In this document: piece after piece, positions 35,201 through 39,150 of the stretch
Layout: the number at the start of each line of letters is the position of its first letter
How positions within the stretch are numbered: the stretch's first letter is position 1
From: Yponomeuta sedellus
Lineage: Eukaryota; Arthropoda; Insecta; Lepidoptera; Yponomeutidae
Length of the DNA: 64,000 nucleotides
Direction: 5' to 3'
NCBI GenBank assembly: GCA_934045075.1
Contig: OW203744.1
Coordinates: 1,736,001-1,800,000, forward strand
Notes under the pieces: model-generated
Seen by the model: the letters and a program-made list of their open reading frames with translations, nothing else
Told to the model about the DNA's origin: nothing
Database searches by the model: none
Position numbers and translations under genes: made by a program

Positions 35201-36201
35201 ATCGTCATCTATAATTATTGAATCTAAAAATAAAGCAGGCCGCCTCACAACGTCTTCGTGCCTAGCCCACCCCAAAAACCAAACTAGGCAAACAACGTTA
35301 ACAACGTGAGCACAACTTTCGATCGTTCCGAGCAGGTACAGAGTAACAGGTATACTCACTCATCGTGCGCGAAAGAGACAGACACATACACATCTGAATA
35401 TTAGGAAGCGAGACTTTTAATTTCTCTCAAATCTCGCTGTGATTTTGTACCGTACCATTCGATCAACTTGTCTTGGAATTGAAAAAAGAGACAGCGCTAT
35501 ACAAAGCTGTCAACATACAAAAAAACTTGCTTCGAGCGATACTTGCGAGGTCGGGACCTGACTAGACGAAGAATAAATAAGATAACAATATTAAACAACA
35601 ACGTAAATATTATAAAAAAAATAAATATCAAAAGTTAAAGTGCTACAAAAACCATAAGATATATTATTAGGTACTACACAACCTCGTGGATGTTTTTTTT
35701 AATTATTTTTCTTAAATACCCTTTTACGTAAGGTAAAATAAAAAACTACTCCCACGCCTGGGCAGCATTTGGTCCAAAATGATCAATCTCCTTTGTCCTT
35801 AGCACGGGTTAGTGCATTAAAAATAAAAATAGTATATAAGTTATTACGTTTTTAATCTTAAGCAGGAGCAGGCAGTGTTCACGACCTAGCAAGTTTCTTG
35901 TTTGTTTCTGTTTTTATAAATAACTATTTATTAACTTACGCAACAAGAAAGCTAATAAATGTCTCTTCTAATCTGTTCTGTTCGGTCAGTTGGTTTTTTC
36001 TGTTCAGTTCTGCTCTGCTGTGTTCTGTTTTGTTCTATCTCATTCTTTTCTATTGTTAATTTGAATTACGTATAAAAATCCGAGCTAATTGCCAGCTAAG
36101 CGTCATTTGAGAAATGTCAACCACTTACTTGTCACCAAATAGTCTCCCAGTAAGTGTCACCTTGCCTATTTCAGGCTGCGTCAGCTCAGGGCACTCGCGA
36201 T
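2122..36201 (-). CDS. Partial multi-CCP (sushi)/immunoglobulin extracellular protein, 27 exons, Hikaru genki/Hasp/LEV-9-like architecture
   Basis: Seen: 27 minus-strand exons join with consistent phase (total 4,924 bases, about 1,641 codons, no internal stop). Every exon has AG/GT borders. In protein order: CCP1-8, a charged linker of about 400 residues with multibasic clusters, CCP9-13, one Ig domain, CCP14-17. Each complete CCP shows four cysteines, and nearly all show the Trp before the last Cys. Most single-exon CCPs are bounded by phase-1 introns, the usual shuffling phase for this domain. Known: CCP plus Ig or CCP plus WAP proteins (insect Hikaru genki and Hasp, nematode LEV-9) organise synaptic-cleft matrix and receptor clusters. 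Inferred: secreted, binds partners through CCP arrays. The signal peptide and N-terminus lie right of 36201, perhaps outside the window; the C-terminus lies left of 2122. Alternative: another insect multi-sushi protein often named SVEP1-like. Domain call very sure, orthology not. Confidence 0.9.
2337..2432 (-). repeat. 5S-derived SINE tail fragment
   Basis: Only the terminal part (TTGTATGTCCCCACTGC to CCATACTCCAC) is present, 70 bp upstream of exon 27 in the transcript. Confidence 0.75.
2777..3911. mobile_element. piggyBac-like non-autonomous element with TTAA duplication
   Basis: Flanked by TTAA at 2773-2776 and 3912-3915. Terminal inverted repeats are CCCTTAATCGGCCAT and ATGGCCGATTAAGGG. 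No transposase is visible. The interior carries about seven short palindromes of type GGGAAATAATTTCCC, and a tRNA-SINE fragment sits at 3063-3150. TTAA plus CCC-starting repeats is the piggyBac signature. Confidence 0.85.
3063..3150 (-). repeat. tRNA-derived SINE fragment nested in the piggyBac-like element
   Basis: Contains CTATTTAGAGGCTAAAAATT and the B-box complement GGATTTGAACCCGCGACC. Confidence 0.75.
4140..7680 (-). repeat. 140-bp tandem array derived from exon 26 and its splice donor (about 24 units)
   Basis: A marker string recurs every 140 bp from 4661 to 7601 (22 regular units); two more divergent units lie near 4310 and 4178, and partial units are broken up by inserts at 4370-4567. 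Read on the minus strand, about 88 bp of each unit matches the 3' half of the CCP exon at 7678-7848 and the rest matches the donor and start of its intron. All regular units change the parental Glu codon in CNPE to TAG, and the oldest unit has TAA there. Units are nearly identical, so the array is young or kept homogeneous. It merges seamlessly into the real exon. Confidence 0.95.
4370..4567. repeat. Two copies of a dispersed-element end within the old edge of the array
   Basis: Two nearly identical stretches (4372-4438 and 4497-4567) contain AACTGTTTTT, TGCTCGTTTATTACAT and TTTTCCGACCTTAG, each flanked by array sequence. The same family recurs at the right edge of the window (63880-64000). 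An element end was probably inserted and then duplicated with array units. Confidence 0.7.
7678..7848 (-). CDS. Exon 26: CCP16, parent of the 140-bp array
   Basis: Acceptor CCGCAG, donor GTGAGT, phase 1-1, 171 bases, GC-rich. Encodes VSCPALPPPQSGYVLG, LQFHCNPEHTLHG, LVCQDSGRWSDKPPT. The final Cys codon is split: T here, GC on exon 27. The 3' half of this exon and its donor are copied about 24 times in the following intron. Confidence 0.92.
7945..8090. repeat. Fragment of a Lepidoptera-type tRNA SINE body
   Basis: GGGTGTCTGAGGCGTTCAC and a TCTCTCTAAGAGA-like run match the body of the copies at 27455, 30088 and 45700. The tRNA head is missing. Confidence 0.55.
8256..8356 (-). repeat. Two decayed copies of the exon 25 end
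   Basis: 8321-8356 matches the last exon bases plus intron start of exon 25 (8603-8640) in about 30 of 36 positions but has lost the donor. 8256-8292 matches less well (about 27 of 37) yet keeps AAGGTGAGG, a good donor. They lie in an intron rich in GATTC-like simple sequence. Confidence 0.6.
8620..8814 (-). CDS. Exon 25: CCP15, GC-rich
   Basis: Phase 1-1 exon of 195 bases, acceptor TTCCAG, donor GTGAGA. Encodes VECGEVIQETPLGEG, AAFSCPAGWALSG, VCLPAADWARPFPVC. It is strikingly GC-rich against AT-rich flanks. Two decayed copies of its 3' end, with or without the donor, lie downstream in the intron (8321-8356 and 8256-8292). Confidence 0.92.
8910..9297. mobile_element. hAT-like MITE
   Basis: Ends are AAAGCCGGATTAACC and GGTTAAACCGGCTCT, imperfect inverted repeats, with a CTAGGGGCCC-type inner motif at both sides. 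Possible 8-bp flank duplication TTGCTGAC/TTGCTGTT matches in six of eight bases. No coding capacity. Confidence 0.6.
9883..10056 (-). CDS. Exon 24: CCP14
   Basis: Phase 1-1 exon of 174 bases bounded by CTCTAG and GTGAGT. Encodes VHCPPLPIRRGLVAS, FHCANGNALIG, TCRASGNWSAPLPVC. It is the first CCP after the Ig. Confidence 0.92.
10168..10545 (+). repeat. 5S-rRNA-derived SINE, near full length
   Basis: Head GAGTTAAGCAGGCGCGGTCA and GGATGGGTGACC resemble the internal promoter region of 5S rRNA; body and tail end in GGGTTGATATTGATA. Confidence 0.8.
10860..11400 (+). repeat. LINE 3'-UTR fragment interrupted by a palindrome-containing insertion
   Basis: Outer parts (GATGTCTGGAATTAAAG; TGTAACGTTCACTACGG) match the 3' end of the retrotransposon at 56427-57560. 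The insert 10919-11221 is flanked by a 14-bp direct repeat TGGAATTAAAGGTT and holds inverted ends GGGTCAAATCGCGAT / ATCGCGATTTGACCC. Confidence 0.7.
11590..11813 (-). repeat. tRNA-derived SINE
   Basis: On the minus strand a tRNA-like head has A-box-like TGACTTAGCGCTAGCGC and B-box GGGTTTGAATCCC. The tail includes CTAGGATACCCTGTATCG on the plus strand, found also near 41590. Confidence 0.6.
11947..12107 (-). CDS. Exon 23: second half of the immunoglobulin domain
   Basis: Acceptor TTACAG, donor GTAGGT, phase 2 to phase 1. Encodes KYAEGWTDDAGRD, LEYRLSIINAEKADSGVYRC and ETPARQSHQVEIIVE. The DSGVYRC motif is the hallmark F-strand of Ig domains and gives the second disulphide cysteine. Confidence 0.92.
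12225..12345 (+). repeat. tRNA-derived SINE, head region
   Basis: GGTCACGGGTTAGAATCCC is a B-box; followed by GACTTCGTTTTCTAAGTTA and GTACATTTGTGAAGTT as in other copies (20845, 30088, 45700). Confidence 0.6.
12585..12775. repeat. Copy of the TCGCGATT palindromic repeat family
   Basis: Contains ACGTTTTACCTGATAAATAA and TCGCGATTGAGCCCGTTTAA, shared with 10919-11221, 43225-43295 and 62815-62860. Confidence 0.5.
12845..13105 (-). repeat. 5S-derived SINE split by a tRNA-SINE hairpin remnant
   Basis: Family sequence runs at 12845-12930 and resumes at 13020-13105. Between them lies a tRNA-SINE piece that switches strand at CAAATCCCGGCATGGG. Confidence 0.6.
13298..13460 (-). CDS. Exon 22: first half of the immunoglobulin domain
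   Basis: Acceptor TTCCAG, donor GTAAGT, phase 1 to 2. Encodes EKPPTILFRHSQGPI, NDGKLLVYPGTVLHMEC, LWMRRFGNPKWNVTHFEP. The Cys in HMEC is the B-strand cysteine of an Ig fold and KWNV looks like the C-strand Trp. NVT is a sequon. The Ig sits between two CCP blocks. Confidence 0.88.
13553..13705 (-). repeat. 5S-derived SINE, truncated
   Basis: GATTATGTCCCCACCGAGG through CTTACTGTCAGAAGTTTTCA matches the 3' body. Confidence 0.7.
13725..13990 (+). mobile_element. C-terminal remnant of an RTE/BovB-like retrotransposon
   Basis: An open stretch reads ISYLGHVLRHDRYRLLP, TGKIEERRSVGRRRKSW, LRNLREWTDAASVEDLF, closing before TAGTGGAGAGG. This is the characteristic tail of reverse transcriptase ORFs in RTE-type LINEs. 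5' truncated, so not active. Confidence 0.75.
14643..14761 (-). CDS. Exon 21: rest of CCP13
   Basis: Acceptor CCCCAG, donor GTGAGT, phase 2 to phase 1. Encodes RCSDIGKYMFTG, RRCVGGAWDGAKPTC, SGLNQENDYA. The tail leads into the immunoglobulin domain on the next exon. Confidence 0.86.
14865..15165. repeat. tRNA-SINE hairpin (head-to-head inverted pair)
   Basis: 14865-15045 is a minus-oriented copy and 15046-15165 a plus copy. They meet at the shared GCCGGTGAGTCGCCCA region just before the tRNA-like head. Confidence 0.75.
15420..15610. repeat. (TTCAAA)n and LINE-tail-like dispersed repeat
   Basis: Five AATTCA units precede TTTATTTCAACGTAAAGAAT and GAATGTCAATGTACAATGTA, a module also at 43410, 44105, 45455 and 55830. 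Confidence 0.5.
15723..15830 (-). repeat. 5S-derived SINE fragment
   Basis: CAACCCTTGTATGTCCCC to CCACCACGGGGGCCAAGTC. Confidence 0.7.
16206..16403 (-). repeat. 5S-derived SINE, head-containing fragment
   Basis: Carries the body (GGCGGGCATAACTGTCAG) and the far end CACTAGGCCACAAGCGCTTT. It lies 70 bp downstream of exon 20 in the transcript. Confidence 0.65.
16471..16618 (-). CDS. Exon 20: spacer and first part of CCP13
   Basis: Acceptor CCGCAG, donor GTAGTA, phase 1 to phase 2. A Glu-rich lead (EELEAQTEELLNNNS) precedes CTFTNDELHVVSFYNDLEI and LPAGAVIVSR. The next exon starts with the second Cys. The acceptor fits the frame, but its pyrimidine tract is modest. Confidence 0.82.
17004..17390 (-). 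repeat. Full-length tRNA-SINE followed by a second truncated copy
   Basis: 17004-17273 includes tail, tRNA-like head with B-box complement GGATTCGAACCCGCAACC and the upstream leader (CTACTTTGCAGTTAGG, CACATGATTA). A second tail-first copy starts at once at 17273. Confidence 0.75.
17858..18036 (-). CDS. Exon 19: rest of CCP12
   Basis: Acceptor CTTAAG, donor GTGAGT, phase 2 to phase 1, 179 bases. Encodes VQGTLVYRDGAEV, ITFSCIASFMGEKTTW, LICEQGDWVGKSFNC. Cys2, Cys3, Trp and Cys4 are in place. Confidence 0.86.
19397..19523 (-). CDS. Exon 18: spacer and start of CCP12
   Basis: Found by phase and splice sites, not by length. Acceptor TTCCAG, donor GTAAAC, 127 bases, phase 1 to 2. Encodes a Ser/Asp-rich spacer (RPRPTSGFQSGSD, REDVSDLEPD) ending in TECGPPAR, the first Cys of CCP12. 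Joined to exon 19 it gives CGPPARVQGTLVY, which supports the junction. Confidence 0.8.
19777..19959 (-). CDS. Exon 17: CCP11, lacking the usual Trp
   Basis: Phase 1-1 exon of 183 bases, acceptor TTCCAG, donor GTGAGG. Cysteines are in APCELPLLHG, NIACEAG, LNCHLG and DFCRPL. Where other domains have a Trp between Cys3 and Cys4 this one has GRLQPTVHD, so its fold may be less typical. Confidence 0.86.
20249..20328 (-). CDS. Exon 16: end of CCP10
   Basis: An 80-base exon, acceptor TTTCAG, donor GTACAG (weaker than its neighbours). Encodes YNVQGPTNLRCWLGEWAVTS then MPECVP, supplying Cys3, Trp and Cys4. It fits phase 2 in and phase 1 out exactly. Confidence 0.83.
20845..21205 (+). repeat. tRNA-derived SINE, long copy
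   Basis: GGTGGTAGCTCAGTGGG (A-box) and CCCCAGGATCGATCCCG (B-box) form a tRNA-like head. The body has GTGAAGGAAAAAACATCGTG, common in lepidopteran SINEs. Confidence 0.75.
21449..21623 (-). CDS. Exon 15: first part of CCP10
   Basis: Phase 1 to phase 2 exon of 175 bases. Encodes PCHVPPTEYGIYTMV, an unusually long loop rich in Glu and Asp (AAEETELNDTD), then VVHFSCQYG. The domain continues on the short exon at 20249. Confidence 0.86.
22214..22256. repeat. Perfect 16-bp stem hairpin
   Basis: Arms AAGGTTCGGGAGGGCC and its exact complement at 22241-22256 flank an 11-base loop. Intronic, GC-rich in AT-rich surroundings. Could be the centre of a small palindromic element. Confidence 0.7.
22692..22805 (-). 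CDS. Exon 14: second half of CCP9
   Basis: Phase 1-1 exon of 114 bases bounded by TTACAG and GTAAGT. Encodes GTIVRVACGKGYVLN, AKCVRGRWKPDKPKC, EI: Cys2, Cys3, Trp, Cys4. Confidence 0.87.
23316..23557 (-). CDS. Exon 13: end of charged linker and start of CCP9
   Basis: Acceptor TTACAG, donor GTAATA; phase 2 to phase 1. The first two thirds are low-complexity and charged (SDSEEEGQSTETKEAT, EKGKKGRPK). CCP9 then begins with SPCEPIQSEPYVNIEVVK. The exon bridges linker and second CCP block. Confidence 0.85.
23622..23812. repeat. tRNA-SINE hairpin, about 90-bp arms
   Basis: A minus tail copy meets a plus tail copy in the tRNA anticodon-arm region (CTATCCGTACCAGAGG). The arms pair almost perfectly. 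Confidence 0.8.
24184..25209 (-). CDS. Exon 12: end of CCP8 and long charged linker
   Basis: A 1,026-base open exon, by far the longest of the gene, entered in phase 2 (KC closes CCP8) and left in phase 2 at GTAAGT. After TLYQHPRIRW comes a run SRRRRS, then RHRRS, an acidic stretch (DIEMDDDEM, NEDDLDDEE), a second basic run DRRRKRF and RRDKRTSRK near the end. No cysteine-rich fold is visible; sequons NDS, NIT, NTT and NST occur. It is probably a flexible, extended spacer. The multibasic runs fit proprotein convertase (furin-type) sites, which is inference. Similar linkers separate CCP blocks in synaptic CCP proteins. Confidence 0.88.
25425..25490 (-). repeat. 33-bp tandem duplication of the exon 11 end and donor
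   Basis: Downstream of exon 11 the string ending in CGAA|GTAAGTGTTAAC recurs 33 bp later (donor complement at 25452-25457), and a weaker third trace lies near 25431-25448. The copied donor has the same strong GTAAGT; use of the second site would add an out-of-frame-neutral 33 bp (11 codons). Confidence 0.75.
25491..25603 (-). CDS. Exon 11: middle of CCP8
   Basis: Phase 0 to phase 2 exon of 113 bases. Encodes VVNNKQIMYECEKGY, VLSEG, ATCVGGHWSPRELP. Cys4 is made by the first codon completed on exon 12. The donor GTAAGT and the last exon bases are repeated in tandem 33 bp downstream in the intron (25452-25457). Confidence 0.87.
26500..26591 (-). CDS. Exon 10: first part of CCP8
   Basis: Acceptor TTGCAG, donor GTAAGG; phase 1 to phase 0. 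Encodes FCPFPGYIENGKVLLVG, then NMGLYDYRPYVKK. Only Cys1 is here; this CCP is split over three exons. Confidence 0.87.
26706..26875 (-). CDS. Exon 9: CCP7
   Basis: Phase 2 to phase 1 exon of 170 bases. Encodes RCKKMPRFPRNGMVI, ARFRCKDGFELKG, VVCSFGNWTGEVPKC: a textbook CCP with four Cys and the Trp. The first Cys codon follows directly after the intron, so the domain boundary is shared with exon 8. Confidence 0.9.
26960..27313 (+). repeat. 5S-derived SINE, full length
   Basis: Head TTAGGCAACATCAGGTAAGG and GGGTGACC, body as in other copies, tail GGGCTTACAAAGGGTTGATA. Confidence 0.8.
27455..27640 (+). repeat. tRNA SINE body fragment
   Basis: TAACGGTGAAGTAAAACATCG, TGAGGTATTCAAATACCTTG and CAGTAGGACGTTTATAGGCT match other copies; head absent. 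Confidence 0.6.
28255..28500 (-). repeat. LINE 3'-end-like repeat beside exon 8
   Basis: CCCACTGCTGGGCATAGGCC and GCCATCCTTCGCGGTCTCTC are typical of the 3' untranslated part of lepidopteran RTE-type elements. It ends about 60 bp from the exon. Confidence 0.55.
28565..28676 (-). CDS. Exon 8: second half of CCP6
   Basis: Acceptor TTCCAG, donor GTAAGA, phase 1 to phase 2. Encodes EIIVVNCEQNYEFPS, VTCNNGTWTQIPRC and QPAR, giving Cys2, Cys3, Trp and Cys4. The intron downstream in the transcript starts beside a dispersed repeat at 28255-28500. Confidence 0.87.
29030..29390 (+). repeat. 5S-derived SINE, full length, just downstream of exon 7
   Basis: Head CTTAGTTAAGCAACAACAGG with GATGGGTGAGCG, complete body, tail CATACAAGGGTTGATAACG. 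Cleanest copy in plus orientation. Confidence 0.85.
29463..29585 (-). CDS. Exon 7: first half of CCP6
   Basis: Starts after CCCCAG in phase 1 and ends at GTAAGA in phase 1. Encodes APCVVPHVSQGKVVRL, then ENRTGENDTQEG, a hydrophilic insert with two sequons (NRT, NDT), then SSTMVQHG. The rest of the domain is on the exon at 28565. Confidence 0.85.
30088..30380 (+). repeat. tRNA-derived SINE
   Basis: GAGCAGTAGAGCGCCGACTT and GGTCTTGGTTTCACATCCCG form a degenerate tRNA head, followed by TACGTACACTTGTGAAGTTG and the usual body. Confidence 0.65.
30399..30578 (-). CDS. Exon 6: CCP5
   Basis: Phase 1-1 exon of 180 bases, acceptor GTACAG, donor GTGAGT. Encodes INCGHPGQLWNGWL, FRCQDGMRMEG, ICQNDGSWSHPLPKC. 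NIS and NGS are possible N-glycosylation sequons. Confidence 0.9.
30734..31060. repeat. Dispersed repeat with a nested short inverted-repeat element
   Basis: Outer parts (AACCAAAGGGTAACAATGAG; CCGTCTGTCTGTCACC) belong to one unit. Between them, 30845-30984 carries inverted ends GAGATGCCATGAAATCGATT / AATCGATTTCATCGCATCTC. No coding capacity. Confidence 0.6.
31423..31605 (-). CDS. Exon 5: CCP4
   Basis: Phase 1-1 exon of 183 bases. The acceptor is ATCTAG at 31606; the nearer CACACAG would shift the frame, so it is rejected. Encodes VQCPPPEGPRHGKAV, YECKYGYRLVG, RRCGADKKWSG and PACK. An extra Cys lies in the loop (SCAYN). Confidence 0.9.
32981..33157 (-). CDS. Exon 4: CCP3
   Basis: Phase 1-1 exon of 177 bases, acceptor CACTAG, donor GTAAGT. 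Encodes RSCGEPGDVPHGWV, VQCGQGFELVG, YCQADGAWAP and PTCVR. It has two extra cysteines (DCHTFGC) between Cys1 and Cys2, which could form an additional disulphide. Confidence 0.9.
33315..33430. repeat. Short palindrome and (TA)n microsatellite
   Basis: CACCTGGAGTTTGTCATATA reads back as its complement (33321-33360), and a TA run spans about 33402-33427. Confidence 0.7.
33643..33834 (-). CDS. Exon 3: CCP2
   Basis: A whole CCP in one phase 1-1 exon of 192 bases, with acceptor TTGCAG and donor GTGAGT. Cysteines fall in YCLQPP, QYHCHTGY, AKCL and ISCE, and the Trp is in ASWYG. The loop before Cys2 is longer than in the neighbouring domains. Confidence 0.9.
34277..34376 (-). pseudogene. Decayed partial copy of exon 2 and of its donor
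   Basis: 34277-34326 matches the start of exon 2 at about 79 percent over 47 aligned bases and still reads EYFCPHCYYVVGLQ in frame, including its own AG. 34361-34376 repeats the donor block of exon 2 (34386-34401) with GTATGT in place of GTAGGT. The rest of the exon copy is missing, so it cannot encode a CCP. Confidence 0.75.
34395..34501 (-). CDS. Exon 2: second half of CCP1
   Basis: Acceptor CTACAG, donor GTAGGT; enters in phase 2, leaves in phase 1. Encodes AVYSCPHGYHVVGLQ, then a Cys, QWAGQPPAC and KEN: Cys2, Cys3, Trp and Cys4 of the first CCP. Just downstream in the transcript lies a decayed partial copy of the same exon and a second copy of its donor (34277-34376). Confidence 0.88.
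34745..35834. repeat. tRNA-SINE hairpin interrupted by a DNA transposon
   Basis: 34745-34862 is an inverted SINE pair; its plus-strand tail (GTCCTTAGCACGGGTTAGTG) resumes at 35795 after the insertion at 34866-35791. Confidence 0.7.
34866..35791. mobile_element. Non-autonomous DNA element nested in a SINE
   Basis: Ends GGAGATTGACCATTTT and AAAATGATCAATCTCC are inverted repeats, continued by matching GGACCAAGTGCTGCCCA / CTGGGCAGCATTTGGTCC blocks. About 926 bp with no recognised protein. Confidence 0.7.
36129..36201 (-). CDS. Exon 1 of those visible: first half of CCP1
   Basis: Acceptor TTACAG and donor GTAAGT bound 73 bases that start in phase 1 and end in phase 2. The peptide DRECPELTQPEIGKV has the first CCP cysteine in the typical CPxL setting. 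It joins the exon at 34395 to complete the domain. Because it starts in phase 1, an upstream coding exon must exist; I did not find one. Confidence 0.85.
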
Positions 36202-36297
36202 CTGTAACAAAGTATAACAAAAATTGTTGTAATTATAATGTAAGTAAGTATTAAGTAAAAATAAACTGCGCCGGAGAGAACGTAAGATTTGCAAGTT

Positions 36298-36526
36298 TTT
36301 GAACTAAAACTTTCGTAAGCACAACACATTGTAGACTTTTAGTCCGGATTTACTTACGGGTGTTGTTATATCGGAAAAGTCCCGTTGCCCGTAGTGTGAG
36401 ACAGGCAACCGACGACGCGAGCTCCGTCTCTGCTCACCATGATTAAGCTCTGCGAATCGGAGCGAAACCTGGTCGGACTTTTCCGATATAACAACACCCG
36501 TAAGTAAATCCGGACTGAAAGTCTAC
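36298..36526. mobile_element. Palindromic element, copy 1
   Basis: Flanked by GATTTGCAAGTT on both sides (12 bp). Inner arms GTAGACTTTTAGTCCGG / CCGGACTGAAAGTCTAC and TTGTTATATCGGAAAAGTCC with complement. Related copies at 45822 and 49473. Confidence 0.8.
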
Positions 36527-37032
36527 GATTTGCAAGTTGCTAAAAACTCATGCTTGATTTTGCTGACGCTACCTACCCCAAAAGACTGCTCAGAATTTGT
36601 TAAAACTAGTTTCAATCTGGACGGGTCTCCTACGCAACATACTCGTAAATAGTAGATTGTTTAACGAGGGTAGAAAGAATCAATTCTCGAGGTATTTAGA
36701 CTATAGTCCGAGTAGAAATTGATTCTTTTACCCGTGTTAAACACTCTACTTTTAATTGTGAATATGAGGAAAATAAAAACTACTATCAGATTAGTACCCG
36801 CCAATTTAAGTCGACTTTTTAAATATGGAACTCACCGCGTAATTGTTGCGGCTTATTCCGCTCAAAGAAGTTTGCGCTAAATTCACTCTGGCTGTTTAGA
36901 AACTCACATGGCCGCAGCATTTTTTTTATTAGTTTTTTTTATTAAGCCTATTTATTACAAAAACTCTTTACAACTGACAGATGTTCTATTTTTAAAGTTC
37001 ATTCAAAGTGGCACGTGTGATGCATAAACAGT

Positions 37033-37262
37033 TCTGTCGGCAGCCCGTGAACCGTTGAAAGGATCAGTCGGCGAAACACCCGCAAGCGAAACGTTCTGTC
37101 GGCGAATCGTACATAGTCTAAAGATTGTGTCGGCGAATCGTTCATAGTCTAAAGATTCTGTCGACGAATCGTTCATAGTCTAAAGGTGCTGTCGGCGAAA
37201 CACTCACAGACGAAACGTTCTATCGGAAGACAGTTCAACGACGAAGCAACTGTCGGCGTATG
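37033..37262. repeat. 31-bp minisatellite, about seven units
   Basis: CTGTCGGCGAA-type cores recur every 31 bp (near 37033, 37064, 37095, 37126, 37157, 37188, 37219, 37250), with GTTCATAGTCTAAAG in the middle units. Units vary moderately. Confidence 0.75.
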
Positions 37263-37448
37263 GTTTCAGAATCGTAATTTTCACATTTTAATGCTATTAT
37301 GGATTTCCGCAAAGTAACATTCTATACCTTCAGCTTACCTTCAGTAGGTGAAAACTAAATTATCTAAAAATGCGAGTGAAATGCGGTTTCCACTGTAAGG
37401 GATATCTATTGCGCTTGAGCGAGCTACCCCTAAGCGACCCCTGAGCGA

Positions 37449-37768
37449 ACCCTTTGTATGTCCCGACTTACTCCACCGCGGGAGCCAAGTCCGTGTTGGT
37501 GGAGGATTGTAAGACAGTGGCGGGCCTTACTGTCAGAAGTTATCAAGCCGCCAATAACGCCTGTGACATGGCTTAACGACAGCCATTACTTGACAGCTGG
37601 CACCAACGGCTTAACGTGCCTTGCGAAGCACGGAAACGCTCGGAATAAATGCCACTAGCGGTAGTCAGGGGACGATCACTCATCCAGTACGTGACCGCGC
37701 CTGTTGTTGCTTAACCCAAGTGATTGATTCTAATCACTCGATTCGACCAGGCCATGAGCGCTTCAATC
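37449..37768 (-). repeat. 5S-derived SINE, near full length
   Basis: Tail GTATGTCCCGACTTACTCC, complete body, head complement GACCGCGCCTGTTGTTGCTT and AGGCCATGAGCGCTT. Confidence 0.8.
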
Positions 37769-38419
37769 ATGAATACTTAAATTAAGTTTTCAAAGTGTTT
37801 CCACTTCATCACATTATCTGTCACTTTTGATTTAATCATCAGCCAATGTTCTTTCTTTTCTTCAGTTTTTCTGCAAAGATTAAGGAGTTGATTTCGGTAT
37901 ATACCTACGTCAGTTTGCTTTTGCAGCTCGCAGTTTGCAGTTCGCATAATGACTTTGCTAAATTCCGCTAAAAATCCTCAAAGCACCATGCGGTTAGTTT
38001 TAAAAAGTGAAAATTATACTTTGCTAAATTCCGGAAAAAAAAACCCACAAGCACCATGGGGTTAGTTAAGGCCCTCCCTCCCACTTTTTCAAGCAGACGC
38101 AAGACACGAACTGCAAACTTTCTGCAAAGACTAAGGAGTTGGTTTCGGTATATACGTCTGTTTGCTTGCTGGCCATGTATGTGTATCTATGCATGTGTGA
38201 TACGCCTTTGTAGGGTGCGGTTACGAAGCCTAATTAGGTTCAAGATCTACAGCGCTTAGTTGTATTGATTTAAGATTAATTGTCGTGGAGATACTGTCTC
38301 GAAGACGCCTTAGATAGCATTATGGTCTTAATAGGGTTCGGAGAACTATCTAGCTGCATACATTCCTATATCTTATTGCTGTTGTCATGGTTTTGAACAA
38401 ATTTAGTAAAATGGCACGG

Positions 38420-38920
38420 TTAGCCAGAGGTCGCGGGTTCTTTATTATTATTTTAAAAAGTACTAACCCGTGCTAAGGACAATTTAAAAAAGCTGCCTGT
38501 ACGTAATACAGAGAATGTCGTAAAGAGGTTCGAAATTTCACTGATGCCGGTGAGTCGCCCATTAGCTCAGTTGGAAGAGCGCAGGCACGGACAGCCAGAG
38601 GTCGCGGGTTCGAGTCCCGGCATAGGTGGATTTTTTAGCCTCTAAATAGGTTTTAAAAAATTATCCTTAGCACGTAAAATCAGTTGGTTCGCATTTTACA
38701 CATAAATTTACTATTTTCTTTTTTTTATGCACTGACCCTTGCTAAGGACAATTTCAAAAACCTATTTTGAGGCTAAAAATTCCACCCATGCCGGGATTCG
38801 AACCCATCGCCCATTAGCTCAGCTGGAAGAGCGCTGGCACGGACAGCCAGAGGTCGCGGGTTCGAATCCCGGCATGGGTGGAATTTTTAGCCTCTAAATA
38901 GGTTTTTGAAACATAAATAT
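38420..38920. repeat. Cluster of rearranged tRNA-SINE copies
   Basis: At least three partial copies in mixed orientation: a plus copy with full tRNA head (38540-38690) and an inverted pair at 38710-38915 joined at GAACCCATCGCCCATTAGCT. Confidence 0.7.
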
Positions 38921-38989
38921 ATTTTTTGTGTATCCTTTAAACGTCCTTCTGCAGGGCGCAGTCTCTCAAAGAGAGAGTACGGGTTTATA

Positions 38990-39150
38990 AAATCGACTGC
39001 CATTACCTACATGACAGCCGGCACCAACGGCTTAACGTGCCTTGCGAAGCTCTGAAAGCTCTGAAGGAAAAACACGGCAGTCACGGGACGGTCACCCAAC
39101 CTGCAAAAATTCCAATCACTCGGTTTGCCTACGCTACGAGGGCTTCACTA
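38990..39150 (-). repeat. 5S-derived SINE, 3'-truncated
   Basis: GACAGCCGGCACCAACGGCT and ACGGGACGGTCACCCAACC (head-side half) are present. Confidence 0.65.
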
